Notes: a model not told the origin generated them from the sequence alone. Positions 33,686 through 56,619 are shown, counted from the stretch's first letter. The stretch is 64,000 nt of DNA from Metridium senile (GCA_949775045.1 OX459097.1:7023685-7087684); one strand, 5' to 3'. Made by a program: numbers and translations.

Positions 33686-36600
33686 TCAACCCTCCTCTGC
33701 TTTTCCTCCATACAGTAATAATAAGGTTCCTTGACGTTGCCCATGTAAGTCCCTACTTTTACGCAAAAACCTACTTTGGCCGAGAAAGAATGAGGAGAGG
33801 ATTGATGGACGAGTGGGGAGTGAGGCTGTTTCGCTACTATGATTGAAAGTGCAATATACACAGTTCATATCCTTATTATCAACCCAAGTGCATTGTTTAC
33901 AATTACGATACTGACCTGTTGCCTTTATATCTGCACTACCACCACACGGCATACACTTACACGGTGGTGTGGAACGAAGGGCGTCAGGGATGAAGTTATT
34001 CCAGTAAGCCGTGTAATCAGCACGAAGATGACTGTTCACTTCCATGTCTGGTTTCAGTGACAAATATTTCTGTTGATCCGGGGTGTACTGGGGCCAAGAC
34101 ACACCAATACTTGCTGGTGAATTAGGATTCCTTCACAAAAGATTCATGGAAAAATAGGCATTAATTCTTAAATAATAAACATCGTGACTTCTTGCTTTTA
34201 TTACCATATTTGGGAAGTTTCCTCCTAAGTGCAATTTAGATAATAACAACTATATATGGTAGGAAATACCCAGTACCTCTCATCCATCCCCACCCTGTGG
34301 CTGCGGTGCTTTTCTCACGAAAACATTTCAAAAGTTCCGACTTTTCATTTCCATGCAGCATCAGGGGCGGATCCAGGATTTTCAAAAAGGAGGGGGGGGG
34401 GGGGGGGGTAATTTTGGTTTCGGATATATAAAAACCCCAATAATGCTGGAGCTATCCAGTTTGCGGGCTCAATAATGCATGTTTAAATAGACGTAGATGG
34501 AACGTAGATGTACGTATGATAAAATAGATTTGATTTTTTTTATTACCAGTTAAGCGTTTGTAAGTTGTCCTTAGATGAAACAATACAAACGAAAAATAAC
34601 TTCAACGAAAAAAGTGAGATATAACTGCTTAGAAAAGGGGGAGGGGGAGTTCCCCAATCCCCCTCCCATGGATCCGCCCCTGAGCATGGATACACCAAAC
34701 GAGTACGTGCTTCTCCTAACGCTTCCCTCCTCTTCTTAAAATTTCCCGCGTGCTCTATAACTCGACAGAGCACGCTGCCTCGTTTTCTATTTCTTCAATA
34801 TATTTTACCAAGAAGTTGGAATCTTCATTCGGCCTAAACTGACCCTTCTTTTAATTGTCGCCTATTAAGTTTGTGGTGTTTATTCCAAACGTTCCTTCTA
34901 CTAATCGATTTAGTTAGCCATTCCATTTAACCAGCAATGAATACTTTCTAAACTTTATCTTATAACCATTAAAATTATAATTGTTTATTTCTCGAATCAT
35001 TTTGTTCATCCAATCTCTTTTGTTAATCAGTTGATCTGAAAGAAATAATAATAACAATACATTCCTTACCCGGTTTTGGCAAAGTTCGTCCACAGTTTGA
35101 TTACTTCGCGAGAAAAATTTGCACTGACAGTTGCCTTCTCTTTCGATAGCATGGCACCAAACACGAAGAAGATATCAGCACCGTGGTTTGCTTTGACCCA
35201 GGAAGGGATATTGAAACCAAATAGTGGCTTATCGTAGCGATATTCCAAATGGTAAAAATACGTCTTGGCAGTCTTATTGGAGTACGCTTGGGCAGCCAGT
35301 ATGGCAGGTGCTATGAATGAGCTATCAGACAACAGATCTACATACATACGACGATTTCTATAGATGTTTGTTACGTTGGTCCAGTCCGTGTAACGATAGA
35401 CAGTAGCATCGAGTAAAACAGACTTGGTATTTGGTATTATCAAGGAAGCTACAAATCCTGGCTCTTTGACTGCTTTGACGAAACCTCCTCTGGTTAAACC
35501 GTTGGTCACGTTGGCACCAATACCAACATTCAGACCTGTAATAAAAACGCGATTATGGCAGGAAAAGTACCACGCAAAACATTCGGACCACTTTACATAA
35601 AAAAGCATTGGACATTATACTCCCTCTCAGGTTTTTGAAACGTCAGCCACTTGTAACACCAATAGTCTTTTCATGACAACACACACCCAAGTAACAACAA
35701 TATTACTGACCCTACAGGGAGTTAATTTATAAAGTATAACTAGAGAGACCGGACAATACTAGTTGGAAAAAATAGCTTTTTATGATTAAGGTGACTGGCT
35801 ACTTCTGGAAATAATGTTAAACTTTTCTTTAAACTACGATTTATTTTGAAGAAAAACTTGCGAAAACGGAAGCGATATGAAAAAAATCACAACTCATAAG
35901 AAAATAGTTTTTTTTTCATACTATATCAAGCACAAATGCCGGGTAATGAATCATCCTAAAATACAACATGGATGGTTTTGAATAAAAGACAAAGAAATAA
36001 CTGTCATATTTTGTCCTTTCAGTGCTTTTAAAACTCGCATGAAGTCGGACAAAAATTCTACGAAAATAGATTTTTTTGTACGTTAGAAAAATTAACTTTT
36101 TGAAAAACTTTAATATATCGTAGATTTTATTAGGTTCTTTCAACTAAGCATAAAGAAAGTATAGAGTCCCGAGCAAAATTCGAGGGTTTTGCCCTGTTGA
36201 AGCTCAAAACGTGTATGGTTCCTTAATAACATTTTGTATTTTTTTTCAGCGGTTTTTGTGCGCGCGCACATCGTGGGCTCGAATCGAACGTTCAAAAGCG
36301 TTCAAAAGTAGCCAGTCACCTTAAAGAAGCTCCAAATTTAGTTTTTGATCAATAAGACACCATACTGTTATATCATATTAGCCTCTCTTGTTTTAGTCAT
36401 TGAAAACGAATATTTCGATAAGAACATTATGTTTTACCTGGTATAGCCTTAGTAAAGACAACTCCTTCGTCATTGGTTACTCCCATCATGACGTCAATCT
36501 TCTCAATTTGTTGCTTTTTGTATAACACACTTGGTGCATCTGAAAAACGTTAATTAGTTTTCTGTTTAAAGATTTCTGTTTTGCTTGAAATTAAAGCGAC

Positions 36601-39600
36601 TAACCTTCAAGGAAGTTTCCATCAATGACTGGAATAAAGGAAGGGAACGGTGTTCTCAAAGACGCTTTGACGATGTCCATCATTTTCTTTGATTTCAAGC
36701 AATCCTTAATTTTTACAAGATTTTCTGGGCATCCAGCATTCTTGGCAAATACCCTAAGAACATTCAAGCATGAATGTATACATTCAACCATGATCTTTTC
36801 ACCAATGAATATAGCAATCAACAGCACATCTTACAATCTATCCATCCACCAATCTATTAACCCACCAATCGTCTAATGATCAAACCCACAAAACCTAAAC
36901 ATATATAAGTCCACCAATCAACCTCACACCTTACTATCTATCCACCCACCCATCAACCCATCAACCATCACCACCATCTATCAACCCATCAAACATCTAA
37001 TCTAACCACCAATCTCTAAAACAATCAATCTCGCACCTTGCCATCTACCCATGCACAGACACATCAAACGTCTAACCATCTAACTAAATCTAGCCATGTT
37101 TCCATCCACATATCCTTCCATCCACCGATCTATTAAACATCTATCTATTCAACTCGCCCATCTATCAACCATTTAACCCCCTAAATACACCTATCCATCC
37201 TCAAAACTAAGAATTCGCCAAACCATCCAACTCACTAGACCTAAACATCTATAACTCTACCAATCTAATAATAATCCAAATATCTATAAATGTCCAACAT
37301 CTTTAGACTCATCCTGTCATTATGGTGATGATGACAAACTATGGAACAAATGATTAACGCAGTGCTGAGACTGTAGATACTGAAGACTTTTTTTTTCCTC
37401 AAACAACTTATTCAATGTAATGTTAGTTTACATCTTACTTATTTCTTATTTCCAAAAGATTTTTGTATAATTCGTTCAATTCTGCGTTTCCATTTAAAGT
37501 GTTACTGCTACTCATTCAATACTCACTTCATTTTGTGAGCGAGAACTTCGTACGTTGCTGTACTCCATGGAGCTGCCGCGTCACCAGATTGTGGTATTGC
37601 ACGATGAAATAAACCTTTAGCAAGCTTTGATAGCATCAGTAAAGATACACTAGCTCCTCCAGCAGACTCACCAAATATGGTAACTTTATTAGGATCACCA
37701 TTAAACCTGCAATGGAGGTAAAGAATAACGATAGTTATATTCATTCACATAGCGCAGATTCAAATGCACATGATATGCACATGATATGCACATGGATACT
37801 TCCTTTGTCCAAGGGGTAGTGATGATCGGCGGAGGTTTTGGAAACGACCCCTAACAAGGTACCCACAGATAAAAATAACTGATAAATCCTTGTCGATTTC
37901 CACTTGGACAAAGGGAGTACCCCCCCCCCCCCCTGAATGTCGAGTACTAGGGCGCACATTGTAGCCTGGTATTTAGTTTATAGCGGAGCACCATACTTAA
38001 GAAAAAATGGTAACCCATCGAGTTGATTTTTCATCGACCGACACAGGTAGCCCACGCTGTCCGTACGTCCGTACGTAGGTACGTCCGTGTACATCGCGAT
38101 TCTGATTGGCTGTTACATTTCGGCGGGAACGAAAGTGACACGCGCGCTAAATAGCACTAGATCAACAAAGCAAAGTTGTTCTTTTATCGACAAAAAAATC
38201 AAACAAACAACAACAAAATAGTACTTGCTAATAGCAGAGCTTTCATTAATACAAAATATGAACGGAGAAAGATGAACTTCGAAGAACATAAAGAGAGTTT
38301 TGATCGAAGAAGAACATAAACTTGAAGGACACAACAACGAAGAAATTATACTAAAGAAAAGCAAAAGACTGATTAGTTTTCGTGTAAAAGTAGTATAGTA
38401 TTGGGACTGTTTTGCAGTCTAAATTAGTTCAATCTTCAACTCGATTTGTCATAGTTTTTGTGTAAAAGTAGGGTCTGTTTTGCAGCCTAAATTAGTTCAA
38501 TATTCAACTCGTTTTGTCATAGTTCTTGTGTAAAAGTAGGGACTGTTTTGCAGTCTAAATTAGTTCAATCTTCATCTCGTTTTGTCATAGTTTTTCCTCA
38601 TAAACGGAAAACATCAAAGATGAATTGAAATACAAACATAATTTAAAATTGGTTGAATAATTTCTATTTATTTAGCAATATTGACTATTTTATGGCTACT
38701 AAACGAGCTTTTTTAGTAGTTTTTACTTCAAAGTCGTTAAATTTTTGTTTACAGAACAAAATGATGTTTTACATGTTTTAAGTTTTTCATAATAAAATAC
38801 CTTGTTTTAAAATCCTTGTCTTTCAAATCGATCTTGTGTTGGTAGAACTTATTCTTGAGGCTTTAATTCCATTTCAAAAGAACTTTTTTTGTTTTGAATT
38901 GATTTGCCATGACTTCTTTTTAGTAAATCTAATACGATCAAAAGGGTGTTTTTTTTACAAAGAAATGTTTTAAAATTTCCTTTTTTCCTTTCAATACATA
39001 GTTACCATCCTATTGAGGTCTAGTCCAAATAATGTGATTGTCAATTTGAAGCTCAAAATCTTGATTTTTGTCAGCGTTTTGTCTTGTGTTATTTTGAAGC
39101 TAATTTGAAGCAAGGTGCCTAGCCAAACATTTATAAATATTTACATTTACATATTTACAACATTTATATTTAACTGTAAACATCAACAGAGTATATTGTT
39201 GTTTTGTTTACTGCTACAACAGTTTATATATAGATATCAGTCAACAAGCTTTACATATTTACAACATTTATATTGAACCGTAAACATCAACAGAGTAGAT
39301 TGTTGTTTTGTTTACTGCTATAACAGTATGTATATAGATATCAGTCAACAAGCTTTACATATTTATAGTATTTATATTGAACCGTAAACATCAACAGAGT
39401 AGATTGTTGTTTTGTTTACTAGCTGCTATAACAGTTTGTATATAGATATCAGTCAACAAGCTTTACATATTTACAACATTTATATTGAACCGTAAACATC
39501 AACAGAGTAGATTGTTGTTTTGTTTACTGCTATAACAGTATGTATATAGATATCAGTCAACAAGCTTTACATATTTATAGTATTTATATTGAACCGTAAA

Positions 39601-41348
39601 CATCAACAGAGTGACTAAGATTGTTGTTTTGTTTACTGCTATAGCAGTTTGTATATAGATATCAGTCAACAAGCTTTACATATTTACAACATTTATATTG
39701 AACCGTAAACATCAACAGAGTAGTTTTTTAAGATCCTTTTCTTTTCAAATCGATCCTGTGTTGGTTATACTTGAGGTCTTTAATTCCACTTCAAAAGCAC
39801 TTTGAGGTCGTTTGTGTTTTGTTTGAATTTTGAAGATTTGCCATAACTACTTTTTTTAATAGTAAATCTAATGCGATGAAAAGGGTTTTTTTTATATAGA
39901 AATGTTCTAGAAATCCGTTTTTTCCTTTTAATAGATAGTTACCATCCTATTAAATACTTGTTCAAGTAACGTTTTTGTCAATATGAAGCTCAAAATTTTG
40001 ATTTTTCTCAGCGTTTTGTCTTGTGTTTGATTCGAATTTGAAGGTGCCTTGGCGTTCGCAAACACGCCAATATGTACGCGTGTCGTGACACAAAGTCACG
40101 CTGTCACGAATTTTAGTGTGATTTGAATCTAAAAATTAATATCTTTCAAAAACGCGTGAATACCCCTAATTTTGTTTCTCTAGAAAAGTTATAGTGATAT
40201 CGAAGTTTTTTTCTAGGCTCATATTTTAAAAACAAAAATGGTTTGGTTTGGATTTTTATCGAAAATATATATATCGCAGATATAATTATTTGCTCATAAA
40301 GTAAATAAAATTAAAAGTCCGTTCCACCTATATCTATGATTTTGTAGTTGTCTTTTGCGGTTACATAACTAAAATAATTACAGTTTAGATTGGACATGGC
40401 CCATGCACAAAAATTATTTACATGCACATATTGATGTTGAAAGAACAATTTAAACTGGGAGCTCCGCTATTAGGTATTACCTAATTTGTATATTAAACGT
40501 GAGTTTGGTTATTACATGGGGGTGTCTCCCAATCCAGACTGTTGTGCAAGAATAGAGTCCCCTACTCTTTGCAAACAGCACGAGAAAGTACACATAATTA
40601 AAGTATCACTAAAATTAAATTAAAAGAGTTGGTTGTACTTAATCTATGATTTCGTAGTTATCTTTTGCGGTTACAGTATTAAAATATTTGCAGCGAAAAG
40701 CAAATGCAATCTTCCAACTAAAAGCTTGACAGCGCTGTAAATTAAGTAATTTTAATTTGTGTTGACTTACGCTTTGATGTTTCTCTTGACCCAGTTCAAT
40801 GCTTCGATCTGATCCAGCATACCATAGTTACCCTTGATGTCATCATCTTTACCGTTGGTAAGAAACCCAAACACTGACAACCGATAGTTGATCACAACCA
40901 CGACTACTTTACCCAGTACTGCTAGGTAGCTACTATCGTATCGTCGGTTTGAACCACCAAAAAAAGCTCCTCCATGTATCCATACCATGACGGGTAGAGG
41001 TGAGGAGGTGTTATCGTTAGGAACAAACACGTTAAGATTCAAACAATCTTCGCTCATATCTTTTACCTGGCTTACGGTCAGAAAAGCTTGGGGACAGACT
41101 TTTCCAAATGTGATCATATCTTTAACTTCACTTTCAGGCCATGGTGAGGGTTGTTTAGGAGGCTGGAATCGCTCTGCTTTTGCAAACGGTATACCAAGAT
41201 ATTTCCTAACTTTAGCATTAGTGTTGTTGAGCTGAATGACAAGACCTCGAAGTTTTCCACTGTCGATGGTTACTTCTGGTGTATAATCAATGGAGTTGAC
41301 CAAAGGGGTGACAACAACCCCGACAATGAGTAGAGCAGCTACAAACAT
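33686..41348 (-). CDS. Carboxylesterase CE-2 (type-B, secreted)
   Basis: Same gene as CE-1 in the second copy. Exons: 41348-40771, 37706-37527, 36753-36605, 36539-36438, 35535-35070 and 34130 downward. Signal peptide as in CE-1; [18 protein letters not shown] (about Ser207), TNDEG and NHGAD are all present, so the triad is intact. Exon 6 stays open to a stop at 33686 (about 639 residues), or may splice at the GTCAGT donor at 33915. Intron 1 is swollen by a 2.5-kb insert. Unlike CE-1, it has the TATA box and TTGCGTGACA motif shared with CE-3 and CE-4, and its [11 protein letters not shown] segment matches the family, so it is the better candidate for the expressed copy. Confidence 0.9.
34362..34682 (+). 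mobile_element. hAT-like MITE, copy 2
   Basis: Orthologous insertion to 12046-12352 in the intron between exons 5 and 6, with an expanded G run at about 34391-34408. Confidence 0.7.
35790..36320 (+). mobile_element. TTAA-flanked MITE, copy 2 with deletion
   Basis: Same insertion as 13459-14097, TTAA at both ends, missing about 108 bp that copy 1 keeps at about 13516-13625. Confidence 0.8.
36830..37270 (+). repeat. CCATCTATCAACC minisatellite in CE-2 intron 2
   Basis: Counterpart of 14540-15070. Confidence 0.75.
37981..40490 (+). mobile_element. 2.5-kb insert with satellite core in CE-2 intron 1
   Basis: Absent from copy 1, where the intron reads straight through TTTAGTTTATAAACGTG. Short inverted ends AGCGGAGC / GCTCCGCT. 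Contents in order: CGTACG-rich hairpin near 38060, three units of 68-78 bp (38370-38600), a block of about 300 bp (38805-39120), six units of 104-109 bp (39120-39722), and a second copy of the 300-bp block (39720-40050). Near its right end (40318-40385) it has a version of host-intron sequence CTATGATTTCGTAGTTATC found at 40640. No coding potential seen. Confidence 0.75.
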
Positions 41349-41425
41349 GACACTGACTTAGAATGGTCAACCTTTTGTGACTGTTCCCTTTATGTTATCA
41401 TAATACGCTGGGATTTAGGAACAAG

Positions 41426-41484
41426 TTGCGTGACATCTTATCGTCACACTTCGAACGTGACATCCACTTCACGCTTCTTTTATA
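41426..41484 (-). promoter_or_regulatory. CE-2 promoter: TATA box and TTGCGTGACA motif
   Basis: Read on the minus strand, TATAAAAGAAG (41484-41474) lies 136 bp upstream of the ATG and TGTCACGCAA (41435-41426) lies about 40 bp nearer the gene. CE-3 and CE-4 have the same pair in the same order. Confidence 0.65.
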
Positions 41485-41639
41485 ACAGCGTGTTTCTGTA
41501 AACGCATTGGGATACTTTTAAAAGCTTTAAGTTCATTATCAATTGATTTTTAACAACCTGAAGTATTTTTGTCTTGTAGCTACATTGTGCGCATTCATCC
41601 AGGGTAGCAAAGGGTATCACTATACCCGACTGTTGACAT

Positions 41640-42213
41640 TACTCAAAATAAACATTTCAGTGTTAAAATTTGGTCATCGCGAGGTATTTTAGTGTAATGG
41701 ATATGGAAGGGACTGTTTGCAGTGCAGCGAAAGCCTATTTGTTTTGCAAAAAAAATCAATCGATAATGGTGTACGTGACACGGACAATTTTTCGCAAAAC
41801 CTTCCAAAGTACAAAAGCGCCGCCGTTTTGGTTAGAGGCATGGAAATCGTGCCTAGGCGTGAAAATGTTTTCTTCTCTTTCGAGACATACTTCTGTCAAC
41901 GCACATTCACTCACTACAACTTGATTGACAAGCTAGCAAACAGTTGACTAAAATTTGGCCCTAGTGCAAACACAATGGACCAATTCAGTTGTAATAATAT
42001 TCAAGTTTTAATTTTTGATTCTTAGGGGCTGTTTATATTCAACTAGACGCATAACTGCGTGAACTCGGGATTCTCTTTGATGCTCTAACTACGTTTAATT
42101 ATAAGTACAATTTATGAAAATAGACGCCTGCGTGAACGCGCACTTTCATTAGAAATTTGTTTATCTACCTATATCTCATATGAATAATTTGCAGTTTCTT
42201 TTTGTAGATTACC
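41640..42213 (+). other. Spacer upstream of CE-2, no gene recognised
   Basis: Unique AT-rich sequence. Short open frames at 41670-41947 show no family resemblance. Confidence 0.5.
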
Positions 42214-42838
42214 TTATAGTCAAACAAGCTCACGCGTTGACCCCTAGAGTCGATTAATGTTTTGAATGTTTGATTGTCGATTTCATTTTTCAGTTGAATT
42301 TTGCATCGTCGAAAACGAAGAGTGCAAAATTCAAATCAAATTTGAATTTTGATTGGTTAATGATTAACACAGGAAGACCAAGAAAGCCTTGGCGGCTAGG
42401 AATCTTTTCTGTGTTTACGTGCCAGGAAGGCATTTATCGAATACTATTCGACAATATATCGTTTAACTAAGCAATAGTTGTTTATCTAACAAAGATATTT
42501 GATTCCTTCAATCGACAATATCTAACTGGGAGTCTAGAAGACACTTGAAGAAGAAAATACAAGGAGTTTACTAACATTCGTCAAGTGATTGAAATTGAAG
42601 CTCAATAACTCCAGCGTTCATGGTCATGAAATTTGACATAGACTTCTTCTCCAAGGTTTTTACCCACCTTTGTTTTATCTGATTTATTTTATCAAGTCAC
42701 AAGTCGAATTTCGACCTGATTCTTCGTTTTAATATTGCAATATTCGGTTAATCCCATTCGCACAGATAAAACGAATAATCGACGAATGATTTGATTAATC
42801 CACTCTAGGGGTCAACGCGTGAGCTTGTTTGACTGTAA
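42214..42838 (+). mobile_element. 625-bp MITE, TTA(T/C)AGTCAAACAAGC ends
   Basis: Left TATAGTCAAACAAGCTCACG then TTGACCCCTAGAGT, mirrored on the right by CTCTAGGGGTCAACGCG then AGCTTGTTTGACTGTAA. TTA/TAA at the tips suits a 3-bp TWA target as in PIF/Harbinger elements, but the superfamily is not proven. Confidence 0.75.
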
Positions 42839-42839
42839 A

Positions 42840-43600
42840 AACTGTCACTATATTGAAGTTCATAATCAGTATTAAACACATTTAACCTTGTGGGTAGTTC
42901 TGATTTCATGAGAAATGACTGTCATGCCGATTGTGACAATCAGAACTGATCCTCAATATTCATTATCATTACAAGATCATTTGATGAATTAATTTCATCT
43001 TTGTTATTATAAATTAAAGAACATAAACTCATTTCAACACATTGTTGTACTGTATTTTGTCCAAACTGATAAAAGCAGTACCAGCTATATGGTGCTGTTA
43101 TTGTCTTGCTTGGATCAACATATAGTGTGTTTTTAGGACCAGGATTCTTCTCGACATCATAATATAGTTTACACTTACAGTAACTAATTCATTACATGTG
43201 ACTGAGTCTTATAGAGAGACGTCGGTCAATTAAAGAAAGGGACGATATACATGTACAATTGGCTTTACATTTGAACCTTCTTTGAGAAATAAATGCTTGT
43301 ATCCCAACCCCCTTGAACTTTGAAGAATAATGCTCGATTTTGACCTTGGCACAGTTAATATAATTATGTAACTTAGAAGACCTGGGTATATTTGAGCGTA
43401 TTCTATGATACAAACAGTCTAATAAGCTTCCTACATTTGGTGTTTAAACGACTTTATTAATCGTGTTGGTATTCTACTAGTCTCATGACTATGATGACAG
43501 CGAAAATGTCTATAATTATAATAAACAAACCTTGAAATAGGAGATCTGGTATTATTTGTAATCTTTATTGTGACTTAAAGTAAAGTAAAGTAAAGTAACC
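42840..43600 (+). other. Spacer with no recognised gene
   Basis: AT-rich; a (GTAAA)n-like run occurs at about 43577-43600. No coding signal. Confidence 0.45.
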
Positions 43601-43614
43601 TTATTTAACGTCGG

Positions 43615-44480
43615 TATAATAAGATTCGATCTCGCCATTTTGAAATATTTTTTTACCATGAGTGGTCTTTAATATTTAGTATGTATCTTTAATTTATTGT
43701 TGAAATAAACAACAAGTTTACAAATTTGAATATAGAGTACAGCGTTATAAGATATGTTCAATATGTTCCTGTATAACTGGAAAGTCCTTTTAAAACTTGA
43801 TTGCTACTACTTGTCCAGGGTCAGCTTTCAGAAGTTAAAGTGCACCTGAAGCCCTTCATGATATTTTGCAAATCTGTTGTACATGAGGTGTATAATAAGT
43901 GTACTTAATATTTTTTGATGTCGACCCCTCCTTTCTGAGATATGAACATTTGAAATCTGAAAATGCAAATGAGGTGACGTCATCTCAGGAATTTGTCAAA
44001 GTTTTGTTTCAAAGCTGAAAGCAAGCTTGTTTTTGTAAAGAAGTGAAAATGTTAATGGTAGTGTAAATATTAGTAATACAGATACTGAGCTTTAAAAAAT
44101 TGCTATAATTATTTCCAGAGAACTTTGTATATTTAATGAGGCCTGAGTAGACGTCACTTCATTTGCATTTTCAGATTTCAAATGCTTATATCTCAGAAAG
44201 GAGATGTCGACATCAAGAAAAATTAAGTACACTTATTATACACCTCATGTCAAACAGATTTGCAAAATATCATGAAGGGCGTCAGGTGCACTTTAAGTAT
44301 CGGGTAGGCTCGTCGTAACGCAACAATTATCATTTGAGGGTATTTTAAAATCCCAATGAGCATACTCTATATCTTGTTGTTCCTCGTACTAAATAGAACT
44401 GGAGGAGTAACAACTATTTTTTTAAAGCAGCCAGGTCATTCCAATCGACAGAAGAATAGTCAGGAGACCTATATTAAAAA
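43615..44480 (+). repeat. 3'-flank block of CE-3
   Basis: ATTCGATCTCGCCATTTTG at about 43623 and AAAGCAGCCAGGTCATTCC at about 44424 repeat, in order, the landmarks seen 3' of CE-1 and CE-4. The TTAA element 43839-44292 is inserted between them. Confidence 0.6.
43839..44292 (+). mobile_element. 454-bp TTAA-flanked palindromic MITE
   Basis: Ends AGTGCACCTGA / TCAGGTGCACT with TTAA outside both. Arms of about 160 bp include ATGATATTTTGCAAATCTG and its complement. Confidence 0.85.
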
Positions 44481-44827
44481 CAATAATAAAATCAACAAAA
44501 TATTAGAAGGCAATAAAATGATGTTTGATATATGCTTTGCTTTTTCAAATATTTATTTTTTAGTTTTGTCCCTAATCACAGATAAAGATTTTATTTTTAT
44601 TTTTTTAATATTTTAACAATTTTATTGAAAAATACAAAAACACAATTTACATCATATGTATATGTCAACCAAAGGTGAAAAAGCGAGCGATACGGTTGGA
44701 ATACAAGGCTCTTCCCCCAATATTTAGCAATTATTCGCCGAAGGCGAAGTGGTTATCAATGAATATTTACCGAGCGGCGAGGTAAATATTCATTGATATT
44801 CACTGAGCCTGAGGTGAATAATTGTTT

Positions 44828-45179
44828 TAGTATATACATGATTCACAACCGAACAAAAAAAAAAAATTAAACAAAAATTTTTGTATAAATTAAGAAATTT
44901 ATTGCATAACATTACAAAGCGTGACAAGGCGCACGAACGTTGAACCTCGTTTTCTATAAATTCAAATTTTTATGTTTAAAATGCCGTTTTACCTTGAAAA
45001 ACACTTAAACCAAACTTTGTAGCTTTCTTTGTGTTTTGTGGAATTGCGTTTTGTTGAATTTTTTCAATTTCTTCATCGGTAATTGTTGCAAAACGAGACG
45101 CCATTTTGCTGAGAAGCAAAGAGATAGCTAGCCAATGAGAGCGCGCGTTCTTATGAGGTTGTGAATCATGTATATACTA
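44828..45179 (+). mobile_element. 352-bp MITE, TAGTATATACATGATTC ends
   Basis: TAGTATATACATGATTCACA mirrored by TGTGAATCATGTATATACTA. Just to its left (44710-44822) is a separate small hairpin repeat built on ATTATTCGCC/GGCGAA words. Confidence 0.8.
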
Positions 45180-45222
45180 AAATTGAATATAATAGAAAAT
45201 TGTAACGTAAAATGATAATAAT

Positions 45223-45473
45223 GGTCCTTTTCACAGTTCCGTTCAGTGACTACGTATAATAGTTCCAAGTCGATGTTCGCGTTGTTGCGCATGATAAATT
45301 ATAGTCTAGACTGCGAACAGGCTCAATGAGGCCTTCCCTTCCTATCCTCTCGATCCCTTCTCCCAAATCCCTTTGAGCCTGTTCACAGGCTAATTATAGT
45401 CTTGCTATGCGGGACAACGCGAACCTCGACTTGGAACTATTATTCTGGTCACTGAACGGAATTATGAAAAGGT
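45223..45473 (+). mobile_element. 250-bp MITE, TTCCGTTCAGTGAC ends
   Basis: TTCCGTTCAGTGAC near the left end is mirrored by GTCACTGAACGGAA on the right. Internal blocks AGTTCCAAGTCGA / TCGACTTGGAACT and GAGCCTGTTC also pair. Lies in the 3' flank of CE-3. Confidence 0.7.
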
Positions 45474-45576
45474 CTATTGTCAGAATGAATTTTGCTTTTT
45501 CACATTGATATTGTCATGTAAAGTGCACTATATAAATTTCACATCATTATTATCAACCCAAGTGCATCGGTTACAA

Positions 45577-55194
<9,618 letters not shown>

Positions 55195-55275
55195 GATGCT
55201 GACCAGGAATGGCCAAACTTTCGTGACAGTTATCTTCTTATAACGCTGATTTAAGTCAATTAACTTGATGTCAAC

Positions 55276-55321
55276 TTGCGTGACACCACATATGTAACAC
55301 TCATTTGGCGCTTCTTTTATA
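55276..55321 (-). promoter_or_regulatory. CE-3 promoter: TATA box and TTGCGTGACA motif
   Basis: Minus-strand TATAAAAGAAGCG begins at 55321, 127 bp upstream of the ATG; TGTCACGCAA at 55285-55276. Confidence 0.65.
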
Positions 55322-55389
55322 GTAGCGTTTTTCTTATAACATTTTTGGTGTGCTTCAATTCATAGTAAGGCACCATTTATTATTTATGG

Positions 55390-56160
55390 CAGGGGTGGGC
55401 TGGCAAAAATTAGCCTGCGTCACATCCGGACTTTTTCTCGGTTAAGTCCGTCTGTGAAACAACGCCACAAACCGTGTTCTGGACCCCCAGCTGACTAGCA
55501 CGGATATAAGAAGCGATTTCTGATTGGCTCATGCCTTCTTCGATTCTAACATGCTCGCTGATTGGTCAAAAGCTTGTCATAACTATCTTTCATCGCGCCA
55601 AGTCCAACATTAATGCTACACATGGTTTTGACCTTTGACATGTGTAGTTATTTGAACAAAATTTTATACTGCAAAGTTTATGATTCAAAAAGACAGATTT
55701 ATCACGAGCAGCAAAGGAAAATTCAATATTTGATTGGCCTTTTATTTCTATTGAGAGAAAATCTCAAAAAGTATGCCAAGCTTGTTTGAAGAATTATAAA
55801 ACACAATTTGTCTATAAACGAACAAACTACTGGGCTTATCTCACACAGCACAAGCAATGAAATAAATCTAACAATACCTTCAAGTTAAGTTAGTTTATTG
55901 ACTTTGACGCTCATCCATGAGAATAAATATTTAGCATAATACTCGATAGATAAACGTGGTTTCTCTTCCAATGGATGATGTTCTTCACATCTGATCAGCA
56001 TTAAAATATCACAGATCTTCGATATAGCGTGTCGGAAGGTCGATAAAAACATTATTCTGCTCTAAAAGGCTTTGATACTCTCCTTTCATTCAGGCAAAAG
56101 GATACTAACTCGTAGCTTAGCAAAAGGTTTTCAATTTCAAATTAATTTTCGATAACTTCA
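55390..56160 (+). other. Spacer upstream of CE-3, no gene recognised
   Basis: Holds a single arm related to the hairpin MITE at 7524 (GCCTGCGTCACATCCGGAC at 55414). Otherwise no recognised feature. Confidence 0.45.
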
Positions 56161-56174
56161 AACGGCTGCTTGTT

Positions 56175-56374
<200 letters not shown>

Positions 56375-56619
56375 TTTTCCGATCGATACAATTGACGGTC
56401 GACAAAATGCTATTTTGCAAAAGAAATATCAAATTTCGGGGCTGCACTTAAACGATAATGGTAGTAATTGGAACGATGATTCTGATTGTGAAGGTGTTAA
56501 AGAAGATGATTATGAGGATGATGATGACGACGATGATGCTGCCGGTCCTATTGATAATGATAATGACATAAAGGAAACGATAAAGGTAACTACAGTGACA
56601 AAAGCAATCTTATTTGTTT

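Larger units (their letters stand above)
29505..41422. repeat. Segmental duplication, copy 2
   Basis: Second copy of 7674-17600. It starts at GTATCAATCATTGC directly after the 5.1-kb palindrome and ends at GGATTTAGGAAC. Copy-specific inserts: MITE 31820-31972, about 450 bp at 32690-33140, and 2.5 kb at 37981-40490. Unlike copy 1 it runs on into the conserved esterase promoter. Confidence 0.95.
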
